Shown here one piece after another: positions 52,741 to 62,560 of a stretch of DNA of 64,000 nucleotides. The DNA is taken from positions 110,595,890 to 110,659,889 of the forward strand of contig OX352761.1 of NCBI GenBank assembly GCA_947095585.1, read 5' to 3'. The translations under genes were made by a program, and so were the position numbers. The DNA comes from Nephrocerus scutellatus. Lineage: Eukaryota; Arthropoda; Insecta; Diptera; Pipunculidae. Positions within the stretch are counted from its first letter, which is position 1, and every line of letters starts with the position of its first letter. Below the pieces are notes generated by a model that was given only the letters and a program-made list of their open reading frames with translations, searched no databases and was not told the origin of the DNA.

Positions 52741-54715
52741 TATTTACTGTTACTATTTTGTACTTACTTGTGTAAGGGTTATGTTTGCATTTGGTGAATT
52801 TTATTTAGGAATTAACCAGTTTTTGTTGGATGATTTTTAGTTTACCGGACCTCAGTTTTAGAGCCCATTCAACGTTTTTTTTAGCTCCTACAACCTGTTT
52901 ACAAAATAATTAAGACTTTTTTTTATATGTAGGTACTCGTATATGTTAGGTTATTACACGAGAATAGAGTGGCCTACAGTTGTCACATCGGAACTGCTAT
53001 CAACTTTCTTAAATTTTGGTTTTTTTTCTGCCTACCAAACTTTTTTGCCAACCAAAACAAAGGCATAGATAAATACCAATAAGAAATTGTCAATAAAAGT
53101 TATTTCGGTAAAAACAAACACCCACTCGTAAGCACTCAACCGATTAATTTCTTTTTAACAACATTTTTGGAGGTGTTATTATGCTATCAGCTTTCAGCAC
53201 ATTCCATTCCAAAATATAACGTTGTTGTATATTTTTTCATATGTTTATGTGTATATGTTTAGTCTTGTCTGTAGTTATTTAGTTATAACATTTTTATGTA
53301 CACAATAAATTCACCTTCACTTCTAACAACACAGTAAGTCGCTGGGTACACATTACAGAATTCCATGTAGAAAATAAAATAAATTACCTATACACAGGTA
53401 GCAGAGTGGTAACATTTCCAAAACGAAAACATCCGCTTAACAATAACATAAATAATTTTTTAGTTGCTTCGTGATGGGTAAACATTTTCATGGCCAAGGT
53501 GAGGAGAACATCCAAGTTCATCCTCCAATCACTTGCACTGCATTTCTAAGACAGCGCACTTGAAGTGCTGCTACAAATTATTGCGTTCGAGATGCATAAA
53601 TTACCATTTAATGTAATGCACACAATCACAACCACACTGGAGTAACAGTAATTACACAGAGCAAACACAGCACACACATTTTCCTTCTGTCGTAATCGTT
53701 TTGTCCGATGGCATTCCTTCCGTCACGTCGTCAGTCAGTCTGTCGGTCGTCCTGAATGAAAATTTATGCGGTGAGCGTGTGGGGTGTGAGTGAGATGCAC
53801 AGTAATTCCATACAATTTTCCAATTTGTTTGGTGCAGAGTGGAGGTCTGTCTTCGGGTTGGTTTGGTAAAATCCCCTCAATGATTATTAGTTGACGGTTG
53901 AGAATTTATTTACAATATCTCCATAGCCATAACCATAGCATGGGAAAGTCTTAAAGGTGCCACAAGTCGCGCACGCAATTCATTTTACTTAAATTTATTA
54001 TTGTTTACCGGAGGGACAAGAGTCTGGCGACAGGCTACCATTCCTCTGACAGCAACCTACCGCAACACAAAATCTTTAAAGGATATAATTCAGAAAGAGT
54101 ACGAGTATGAAACTTTATGGCAATTTATTGTTTTCTTTTTTTAAATCGTTTTGTTTTTTAATTATTTGTGTAAAATTTAATCTTTTATATAAATAAAATT
54201 CATTCGTTTGTTGTTCGTTCGTATATAAGTGCGTTAAATGCCTTGAAAAAGTTCCACTTTTATCATTGAAGAGAGCGATATCGTTTATCTGTTTACTGAA
54301 CACATTTTTTGCCGTCGTGTTGGCACCGATAAAGTTTAGTTCGCCCAACTGAATTGCAAACTAATTGGAGTTTGTTTAAATATAAATAATATCAGTAAGT
54401 TTTCCCATTCTATTAGTGAGTTTATAAATTTTGATAAGATTTCAGATATGTACTTAAGTTCTTTTTTTAAAAAGAAGAATAGGTATTGTTAACAAATGAA
54501 GACAGGTGTAGAAAAATTGGAGAGTGAAAATAAATAAAACATTGAATAAAGTGAAGAAAAGGCTTTTCGGTCCATTTTCTATTCCTTGCCTAACAAGCCG
54601 GAACTCGGCTGATCCCGCTCTTATAAAGACTCTGAAATTTGTGTTATAACACGTAACAATTCAACAATTCCTCGGATGACTTTTTTTCTTTGTAGTAGCG
54701 TCAACTGAAGTAGCT
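52741..54715. other. Intron stretch without recognised content
   Basis: AT-rich intronic DNA. A 77-codon minus-strand frame at 54115-54348 is lysine/asparagine-rich without motif. No splice-flanked exon or repeat identified. Confidence 0.4.
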
Positions 54716-54985
54716 GCCGGAAGTAACAATTTCCCGTATTCGCACCTCAACTCCCAGTAAAGATGAGATCGCTACCGCGATTAACGCACTAAAGAACAAC
54801 AAGTCTGTAGCCAAAACCAAAATCATCAACCTCGGCACAAACTCAGTGACCGTTACTATCACAAAAAGATTACAAACGTTCGTAAATAGGTGCCTACGTT
54901 ACGTAACATCTTAAAGATTTTCTGGCCTAACCGTATCTCTAACGATCATCTTTAGCAGAGAACGGATCAGGAATCTAAATAAAAA
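54716..54985 (+). pseudogene. Family C RTE-like LINE, internally deleted fragment
   Basis: Two distant parts of family C are joined. SKDEIATAINALKNNKSVA is the RT N-terminal helix before LDGIPAEL. It is followed directly by VTVTITKRLQTFVNRCLRYV and a decayed IFWPNRISNDHL, which match 9855-9970. About 1 kb of RT between them is missing. Confidence 0.75.
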
Positions 54986-55186
54986 AATCTAAAAAATGAC
55001 GGAAATTCTTAAGGAAAATTTAAGGGATTCTAAATTTTTTTAAGGGAAATAGGTCGTGAAAATAAGGAGGAAAAAGCTACTAATACTGCTGAACCATCTT
55101 TCAGAAATTATTTATACTACATCTACCCAAACAATTGCAGTAAAGTAGTTGCGAGGCGACAAAAGTTATCGCGAGCAGTCGTCGGT

Positions 55187-55771
55187 GTATTATAGAAGAT
55201 AATAAAAGACTCGCATATAAGAATAAGCATTGTATTGAATTGTATTTGAATTAAGAAATAACCAAAAATCCTGGGATACTATTAGGCTGAGTAATACTGT
55301 ATCTAAAAGTTAGGCTCAGTAATATTGTGTATAAGTCATATGTTCGCGTGATACACCAACTTGTATTTAAAAGTAATACGTGTGGAGCTCGTATATAAAT
55401 TATGTATAACAGTTATCGTGTGGAACTTGTATATACAATTGTATAGATTATACCAGCATGTTCCTGTATTTTCTAGATGGTTCCCCAAGAATAGAAACTT
55501 CTCGATATTATTCATTAGGTATAAATACAGCAACTTTATCGCAGTTAGTGAGTTAACATTTAGAAGTGAACCAGACTACTTGAAAAGTTGAAAAGTAGAT
55601 AGATCTACACGGCCTATGTGAATAATAGTGTTATAAGTGAATATAAGTAATCACCAGTGTAAATTTGTAAACTGTTGCTATTTATAAATAAAAGTTGTAA
55701 TCTGTGAATAAACGTGTTTTGATTCTGAAAGTCTGTTGCGAACTCTAGAAAGCCAAATTTCGTAACAGTAT
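55187..55771 (+). mobile_element. LTR remnant, nearly complete
   Basis: About 577 bp (55191-55767) with the family landmarks: GTATTGAATTGTATTT, TTAGGCTCAGTAATATTGTG, TTCTCGATATTATTCATTAG, a TATA box (GGTATAAATACAGC), TAAGTAATCACCAGTGTAAA, AATAAACG and the end CCAAATTTCGTAACA. GTAT occurs on both sides (55187-55190 and 55768-55771), a possible 4-bp target duplication. The start is TATAGAAG rather than TGTTACGA, so the left boundary is less certain. The 76-codon frames across it on both strands are not genes. Confidence 0.78.
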
Positions 55772-56524
55772 GTTTTTCTTTTTATTCAGTCTTTCTTTTG
55801 AACCATAAATATGGCCCTTCGACCAAAAAGTTTGGGTTGGTCAGTACTACTATGACAATTAACTGCGGAACCTAAATAGAGTGTTAGCGTCAATTTTCTG
55901 TCAAAATGCAGATACAATTTATAAGGACCAATTAATACGCCAACACCGTGCACTCCAATTTAGATACGACAATAAGCCCTTTGCCGTCTTGTAGTTTCTT
56001 AATTAACAATTCCGTATCAAAAGCAAAAGTTATTTGAATGGCAAATTGAAGTTTGTAGTAATTCCGTAGTTTAATAAGAAAAACTTGATGACTTAAGTGA
56101 ATGGAAACACTGGCACCCTTGTCAACGTTAATACAAATTAATGATTAATTTAGCAAATTGGCTAATTACCTATCGTATAATCAAAATATGTGTAATTGCA
56201 GTAATTTATAGACTCAGTTTGCAACTGAAGAATGTAAAGCATTTGGATTACGCCGCATTATTTTCCATTTAGATTTTATGTTCTTTTTTTCCTGGTAATA
56301 TGATCACATAATTATTTTTTAATAGAAGCAATTTACTTTCAGCTCCGGAAACCTAGTTAAATTCCATTTCTTATACTACAATTACCTTAGGTAATAACTG
56401 AAGCCTTATTGTTATTATTAATTTTTTCAATTATTTCACTAAGGTTTGACAAATCAGCAATGACACCACAATAAAGTTTCCAAATAATATATCTAAATAA
56501 AAATCAAATAGTGTGCCTTTGTTA
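55772..56524. other. Intron stretch without recognised content
   Basis: AT-rich, no motif, no repeat recognised. Confidence 0.4.
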
Positions 56525-56775
56525 TTTATGGAAACTCACATTTACCAACCGATTTTATGAATTTTGAACTTATATTATTGGCAGGTGGAGGAAGGTTATA
56601 CGCCCCCTCTTCACCTACCCAAGGGGTAGGTACAGGTACATTTACCAACCGATTTTTATGAAATTGAGCACATGGGGGAAGGTTAGTACACCCGCCACAA
56701 CGCGATGGTAAGAAAGTGAGAGGGGTATGTGTGCAGGTGGCGGAGTGCCAACGAGCAGCTTGTTTGAAAGTCATC
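56525..56775. repeat. Imperfect direct repeat, period about 101 bp
   Basis: ACATTTACCAACCGATTTTA occurs at about 56539 and again (with one extra T) at about 56640. Each is followed by a GGNGGAAGGTTA..CGCCC stretch. The phrase style is common in non-autonomous insect transposons. The overlapping 82-codon minus-strand frame is likely accidental. Confidence 0.5.
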
Positions 56776-56884
56776 GGTAAAAAAAAGTCTAATCGCGCAA
56801 TTCTTTAATTTTGTGGTCAACATAATCGTCCAACTAAGCGCCAAATCTCCCGTATTTTAAATAAGTCCAAAGGTGAGTTTACTC

Positions 56885-57396
56885 TATTTACACGATATCG
56901 TGAAGCATAACAGTTCATGGCGACCTGTCCGATGTGAATATCGCAGCGTGGAGGAAAGTATTGACTAAGACCGAATATACTCTTTCAGGTCGGCAAAGAA
57001 TGGTTTGCCCAAAGTGCAGAGTCTGGACCCTGCTAGGGCCGGATATCTGCAAAGATAGTGGATGAGAGTTTCTTTCTCTGTTAGTTTCTTGCTGCAGAAG
57101 GTGTTATGTGGAAGTACCGGTCAGTGACCCGGACTGATAGCAACAAGTCAGTCAAAAACCTTCAGAGATCTTGATATAAACTCGGTGGTTTTACTTTTAT
57201 TGTAGGAGAGCGGTCTTGATATAACGCAGTTAATCACCATAGTTGTCACCTAGTAGTAAAGAAAAACTGAATATGTTTCTTGACTCATTGGCTCATTGGA
57301 AAACTAACTATTTCCTTTGAGGCAATACCCATAGTTAAGCCTTTATTGCCGCTCTCTATGTTACATTGCCCTGGCGCCCATACGATGGTTATGAGG
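56885..57396 (-). pseudogene. LINE RNase H C-terminal fragment
   Basis: Minus strand: VWAPGQCNIESGNKGLTMGI (about 57335-57392), a decayed RNase H block WVPGHxNIEGNEKADxLA. Further down (about 56960-57110) come FCSKKLTEKETLIHYLCRYP and ALAGSRLCTLGKPFFADLKE, matching the CxxCxxxxETxxHFLCxCPALxxxRxxxLG tail of RNase H-bearing LINEs. Resembles family F at 41280-41400. Confidence 0.78.
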
Positions 57397-57398
57397 GC

Positions 57399-57513
57399 CT
57401 TAAATTGTAGGTCCCTTCCATTTGTGTCCAAAAATATACATGCGCACGCAAATAGTCGCGAGAAGCTAGGCCTTGGACCGCAATGGTCTGTCGCGCCGAA
57501 TATTATTATTATT
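57399..57513 (+). mobile_element. tRNA-derived SINE, copy 3 (3' part)
   Basis: Matches the last about 115 bases of SINE copy 1: TTAAATTGTAGGTCCCTTCC, AAAAATATACATG, GGCCTTGGACCGCAATGGTC, the hairpin, CTGTCGCGCCGAATATT and (ATT)n. 5'-truncated, as is usual for LINE-mobilised copies. Sits at the edge of an RNase H LINE fragment. Confidence 0.82.
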
Positions 57514-57589
57514 TAATTGTATGCAATGGGTATTGGTAATTTCTTAATTTAAAAAAAAACCATAAAATTGGCATTAAATTGAATAATAC

Positions 57590-57801
57590 AAATTAGGGGC
57601 CCGTACCCGTACCGGTATAATTTCCTTATATATAATTTGGAATACAAGTTCCCCTCTCTCACATATCTTACTGAGCCTAATTTTATACAAAGGATTTTGT
57701 TAATTTCTTAATTTTAATACAATTCAATAACAATGCTTCTTCTTATACGAATATGTACAGTGCGATAAATGATTTCTACATATTTACATTTTCGTAACAA
57801 T
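57590..57801 (-). mobile_element. LTR 5' part (minus strand)
   Basis: The reverse complement begins TGTTACGAAAATGTAAATAT, GCACTGTACATATTCGTATA, and continues through TTAGGCTCAGTAAGATATGT and GAACTTGTATTCC. These are the first about 200 bases of the LTR at 48829. The rest is missing. Confidence 0.75.
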
Positions 57802-57949
57802 AATAATTGCCCATGTCACTCGTTCACTCGTTCACTCACTCACGCATTCACGCACAAAAAATACAAGCCTATAATTATTCTTGGTTTTAAATATGGATGG
57901 AGAAATATTTTGTTAAGAAAAGTAGTTAGTAGCGCAGATAATTGGATAT

Positions 57950-58561
57950 GAATCCTAAGATAAATAGCAATATACATACTGCATACTAAAAATAGGCACT
58001 GAATTACCAAAATAAACACTTTTGAACAGCATACTTTTAGGCTGTAAGATTTATTAGATTCTTTGAAATTCGAAATGTGACCGCCTGCAAGTTTAAATCA
58101 TTATGCACTGGTCAAAAATGTAGTCAAACCGGTTTGCCCGGTTTGTGTTTTTTTAAGAAGACTCATTACATATGAGTATCGTTAGTTGTAAATAAAGGAA
58201 TAAGGCCACAATTTTCTGGTATTTACTCGATGTTTCTGTGTATAAGATTGGAAGTTTCTGGAAACTTTCCAATGCGTATAAATAGAGGCGTTTGGCCGAA
58301 GTAAGTTTGTTCATTGTTTAGAATTCAACCAGTCAAGTTCAAAAAGTTCTTGCTAAGAGATAAAGCTACCTCCTAAGAGAATTATTGTAGAGTACAAGTG
58401 TTGATGCAATAAGTGTCTTAGAAGAGTAATGACCAATATAAATTGTGAACTTGTGTTACTTTTACCGTTCGTTATTTATTATTTGTAAATTAATAAACTT
58501 GTGTTGTGTTTTATATGAAAAATCCTTTACAAACTCGAAAGACTAAATTTCGTAACAATAT
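57950..58561 (+). mobile_element. LTR of a related family
   Basis: Carries TTTTAGGCTGTAAGATTTAT, GACCGCCTGCAAGTTTAAAT, a TATA box (TATAAATAG, 58277), a leader with GAATTCAACCAGTCAAGTTC, AATAAAC at about 58494 and the end AAATTTCGTAACA (58557), then ATAT. The first half matches, in the same orientation, about 16740-17050 and 19852-20162 in the 3.1-kb repeat. The end matches the 48829 LTR family. The 5' border is uncertain. Confidence 0.7.
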
Positions 58562-58733
58562 CTTTGTAAGACACTTCATTTACATAAAATTAAATAATAC
58601 AAACTAGGAGCCAGTTTATTCATACAACGGGCTGCCACACTCTTCACATGATAATTTTTATCTTAACATTAAAAACATGAGTTGGACACATCCCCTCAAA
58701 CACTTAGAAATATACATTTAGAGTATTTCCTAC

Positions 58734-58929
58734 CTTGCATTTCATCAGCACGATCGATTTTTAATCCTTGCTGTGCAGCAGCGGCCAAACCGATGGCATA
58801 TTCCTTGTCGCATTTAGCCTTCATTTGTATGGAGCGCTTCATTGTCTCCATTAGACGTAGCTCAGCATCTTGTCGCACAATGAGCGCCTCATGGGCTGCT
58901 CGACCCTGAAGGGCCGAAGAGAAGCCCAT
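58734..58929 (-). CDS. Fps85D: Fer/Fps tyrosine kinase, first coding exon (F-BAR start)
   Basis: Encodes residues 1-65, [40 protein letters not shown] and [20 protein letters not shown], the FCH start of the F-BAR domain. It aligns with MGFGSDLKN..HEAVLKLQD and WELRLLETVKK of vertebrate FER. The start at 58929 was chosen because the family begins MGF at this point; an in-frame ATG at 58992 would add 21 residues lacking family similarity. Donor CAAG|GTAGGA, phase 1, joins exactly to 50759 to make Gly66. An acceptor-like TCTCAATAG|CAGA just before the ATG suggests an upstream non-coding exon. Same strand as exon 50572-50759. Function: non-receptor tyrosine kinase acting at membranes and junctions (family knowledge). 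Confidence 0.9.
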
Positions 58930-61084
58930 TCTGCTATTGAGATCAATGAGTACCAGGAGACAAGAAACGTCTACAGCTTTCAATGAAAACAATTAGTAGT
59001 TGTGGTACGTGACACAAGTGCGCCCAAAGAAGGAAGGAAGGAACTGATAGAACGACTTTGATATTGAACTTTCACATGAAATTATTAATTATGGCGATTG
59101 CAAATGGCAGCTGGTGTATTTCCGGCAATATTGCACTTGCATGTACACATGTTTTACATAACATTTCTATAGGCGCGCACTGTGCTCGAGATTTGAGAAG
59201 ACACTTGTTGGACGATTATTTTTGGTTGGGTTGGGCTGATGTTGTTGTTGTTGTTGTTTTCATTTAAATGTTGTGTTTGCACTTCGCGTTTACACTTTCT
59301 GCTCATGCACATCACATTTGCACTTTTGCATTGGATAACTGATGGCTGGTATTTGGTTTTTTTTTCTTTCTTTCTTTCAATTTTGTGATAACATTTAAGA
59401 TAATATTTTCATGTGTATGTGCAGTGCAGAGGGAATGATGGTTTTGTCGCCGCGCGCAATGTGCGGCTAATTAGTATTTTGGTCACAGGCGCGCTTATTT
59501 CACTCACAAAAGGCATTCGTCGAAGTCGAAGATGCGACGACCAAGGAGAAAACCTTTGGAAAAACTTTCACATTTTTTTTAAATTGAATGAATTTTTGCA
59601 GCGTTTATTTTGAGGAATCTCCGTTTGTTGTATAATTTTGTTTTCAAACAGGTCTGGCTGGTAAGCCAACACTTGGTTGATACAGGATTTTTGTTCTGCG
59701 ATAAATTAAGACAAAAAATTCTGTTCGGCGGCAAGGTGCATGGACGGACACATTCACTGTTGTTTGGATACTGATACTTTTGTATCTATTAATTAAAAAA
59801 AATGAAATTATAATCATGAAAAACGAATTTTTTAACGACCAAGCGAGCGATAATATCCCATATCGACTCCTTATTCTTTTTGCTTTGCTGCCGGTTCGAA
59901 GACGATGACGAAAACAGCCACAAAACTCGTTTGATGTATGGAAATATTTTTTTTTGTTGCCGAGATACAAAGATACAATAAACGAGCGAATAAATCTCAA
60001 CGCAAATCAGATAAATCCAAAAAAAAACGAGCCAAAAATCGCTTCGCGCGAAACAACTGAAACGACGACAACGAACTTCTTGGAGCTTGGAGCTGTGATG
60101 TAAGACCTCAGCTGAGTTACTGCAGAAACTCGAAGGTTTTTCGTTTGAATTTAAACGAAATGCACACGATAGAGGACTAGGACACAAATGTAGGAACGTG
60201 TTGCAGCATTTGTATATATGTAGCTTTAAAGTTACAAGTATCTTACTGATACCAAAGGTAAAAGCAAAGAAATTAAAGTACGCGAATACTGACAGCTAAT
60301 AGCACAGGACAACTTTACAATGGAATGACGGTTTCTACTTGAAGCTTTACCAATACGTATTAATGCACGTCTTGAAGACACAATAACCTGCACTTGCAAA
60401 ATAAACACCAAAAACAATGTATCGCGATACAATGCAGATGCGAACTCAGAACGGCACCATCAACACGCGGCACGACAAACAATTTGACTGAAATCAGTGA
60501 GCCAAACAATGCAAGAGTTACTCATATTTGATTTCAAATTTCAATACAAAAAACACTCAATACTCTTATTTTCACACAGTTTGAGTGATATTTTTCTCTT
60601 GTAACAAGAGAGCTCACTCAAAAACACAAGTCACAGCTCACAGACCACACGCCACAACATTTGAATAAAGTGTTGCGCTTTAACATTTTGAATGGCGTCG
60701 AAATAAACAAAAAAAGTACCAAAACACTAAAGAGATGTAAAAGTGATTTTCGAATCCACGTAAATATTTAGAAAGGATTTCTGTCAAGATTTGAAGAGGA
60801 ATGACATTTGACTATTGTCAATAATTTGATTTATGTCAATAATTTCACTTTTGCCTACTTAGTCTGTTCCATTCTCATACAGGCTCCTGATTGTGTTTGA
60901 CATAAAAGCATTAAAAATATTCGTCTAACTGCTTTAATTTTTGGAACCACATGTTGCTCTCATTAATTTGCAGCCTGTGTTGTAGATTTCTTTAGTAAGC
61001 ACGCCGTATGAAAATATGGTGCGGAAGCTTGTAGGAATTCAGATCTGAAACTGAATACTAATATATCGGGGCACTGGTGTACAG
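58930..61084 (-). promoter_or_regulatory. Region upstream of Fps85D coding start
   Basis: Expected to hold the 5' untranslated exon(s) and promoter of the minus-strand gene. Candidate minus-strand donor TCA|GTAAGA near 60240. A (TGT)n run lies at about 59240-59258. Open frames of 60-132 codons here (mainly minus, 59644-60432) are AT-rich, Phe/Ser/Lys-biased and unlike any family. Nested palindromes lie at 60580-60622. The transcription start cannot be placed from sequence alone. Confidence 0.4.
60580..60622. repeat. Nested inverted repeat
   Basis: Outer arms TTTGAGTGA / TCACTCAAA (60580-60588, 60614-60622) enclose inner arms TCTCTTG / CAAGAGA (60595-60601, 60605-60611) around TAA. All arms are perfect. 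It could bind a dimeric factor or form a cruciform; function unknown. Confidence 0.6.
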
Positions 61085-61475
61085 GAACCATGTGCTATGT
61101 AGCAATTGTGCAGTATCCGACCATTTACCAGGCAGATGTACATGCCATGAAAAGATGTGCTCACTTTAATCTGGGAGGGATTGAGGCAAGATATAGCCGT
61201 CATGACAGAAAGCTAAACTGCGATAAAGTCCCTGGATGCATTCCATATCACGTTCAGACTGGTGGAGGAGTGCATGACTAAACGACTTGGCGAAGACTGT
61301 ACAGCAGCAGCTGCCGTAAGATAGAAAATCTCCCAGGCCTACGGCAGGCTAAAGAAATGTTGTGGAACTATAACCCAAAGAGGTGTCGCTTGACACTGCG
61401 ACTAATCAGAAGTAATGTAAGAATCATTACGGATTTACTAATAGGACACCTTAGGAAATTAAGAATATAACGAGA
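61085..61475 (+). pseudogene. LINE RNase H fragment
   Basis: Reads VQYPTIYQADVHAMKRCAHF, which matches the PTIFQAEIYAIxRCA block of Jockey-superfamily RNase H domains, then a decayed middle, then CRLTLRLIRSNVRIITDLLI and GHLRKLRI in another frame. The latter matches the LRxLTGLLTGHCxLNxHL block. The WVPGH block is lost. Confidence 0.65.
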
Positions 61476-61498
61476 TCATTCCACATCATTAGGTTTTT

Positions 61499-61722
61499 AA
61501 GAGCCATTGGTATGGAGAGGGTGGTGTAGAGAAGGACTTTCAATGTCCCCAAAGCACAAGTTACGAGGAACCGCATTATAGATTGCAGTGCTAGTATAGC
61601 ATACCCCATTAAGAGCCATTGGTATGGAGAGGGTGCTGCAGAGACGGACTTGCACTGTCCCCAAAGCACTAGTTAGGAGGAACCGCATTATGGATCGCAG
61701 TGCTAGTATATCATACTCAATT
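61499..61722. repeat. Tandem duplication, period 112 bp
   Basis: Units 61499-61610 and 61611-61722 both start AAGAGCCATTGGTATGGAGA and end near GATNGCAGTGCTAGTATA. They differ at about ten positions, so the duplication is older than those at 15-21 kb and 28.4 kb. Confidence 0.8.
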
Positions 61723-61739
61723 ACATCATCTTCATGTGC

Positions 61740-61845
61740 AGCCCACGATTTCGTACCAATGAAAGTATCTTGAAAACCCCTTGGAGTTCAACCGATGATA
61801 TCAACATCGTCTGCTGCATTAGCCATCATTTCGATGAACTTGATG
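61740..61845 (-). pseudogene. LINE RT catalytic-box remnant
   Basis: Minus strand reads MMANAADDVDIIG, stop, TPRGFQDTFIGTKSWA. This fits the YADDxDIIGRxxxxVxxxF block of RTE-like reverse transcriptases (compare LAYADDIDIVGRNRRAVEGA at about 31920). Only this piece is clear; the neighbouring 112-bp duplicated sequence may belong to the same element. Confidence 0.55.
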
Positions 61846-61846
61846 A

Positions 61847-62560
61847 ATAGGGCAGTTTGATAACCTCGTGAATTTTAACGAAAATGGAAAAATGTGAATT
61901 TCGTGTGCTGATTAAGCATTATTTTTTGCGTAATAAAACCATCACCAAAACCAAGGAAAGTAACCGTGGACGAAACATAGATCCATCACAACACACCAGA
62001 AACCAAGGAACAATCAAGACAGTAGGTTTCTCTGGGTGAACGTGCACTAAAGAAGGCCAAAATTTATAACTCGCGCGGTATCATTTACATCGATTGAAAA
62101 GGGTAAAACGATCACCGGCGAATATTATTCAGAGCTTTTGGACGGATTCAGTATTGATTTTTAGCTGGGGGAATGCAAAGAAAAAAGTGCTGTTCCATCA
62201 AGACAATCCACAGGTGCACACGTGTGTAGTCACAATGGCAAAAATCCATAAATTGTGCTACGAACTGCATTTTCTCCAGATTTAGCCCCCTGGGACTATT
62301 TTCTGTTAACAAACCAGAAAAAATTGCTGGGCGGTAAGAGATTTGGCTCTCACGAAGAGATCATCACCGAAACAAGCGCCTATTTTGAGAACCTTGTTTC
62401 TCAAGTTTGGAAGGAATATTTGGAAGTAATAAAAAAATTGGAAAAACGCTGGACTAAATGTATCGAGCTTAAAGGTGGCTATGTTGAAAAATAAAACGCT
62501 TTTTCGCCGAAAAAATATCTTTAATTTAAAAAGTCACTGACTTATCAAACTACCCTCGTA
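61847..62560 (+). mobile_element. Internally deleted mariner transposon with both ends
   Basis: Left end TAGGGCAGTTTGATAAC (61849) and right end GACTTATCAAACTACCCTCG plus TA (62539-62560) are imperfect terminal inverted repeats, with TA at both borders. Inside is a broken transposase: MEKCEFRVLIKHYFLRNKTI at the N-terminus, a large gap, KVTVDET.IHHNTPETKEQS (first catalytic Asp block), KGKTITGEYYSELLDGFSID, KKKVLFHQDNPQVHTCVVTM (second Asp), FSPDLAPWDYFLL (third Asp) and KKLEKRWTKCIELKGGYVEK ending at 62492. About 714 bp against about 1.3 kb for a full mariner. Frameshifts preclude activity, but the ends might still be recognised in trans. Confidence 0.88.

Larger units (their letters stand above)
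50760..58733 (-). other. Fps85D: Fps85D intron (7,974 bp), rich in transposon remnants
   Basis: GT-AG intron between the two coding exons (donor CAAG|GTAGGA, acceptor TTCCAG|GC). It contains at least four LTR pieces of one family in both orientations, LINE fragments of families A and C and RNase H type, and a SINE. Areas without recognised content include about 52741-54715 and 55772-56520. Confidence 0.85.

Noticed and set aside
59644..60432. Minus-strand open frames of 66-132 codons upstream of Fps85D
   Set aside because: AT-driven composition, mutually overlapping, no homology; more likely untranslated or promoter DNA.
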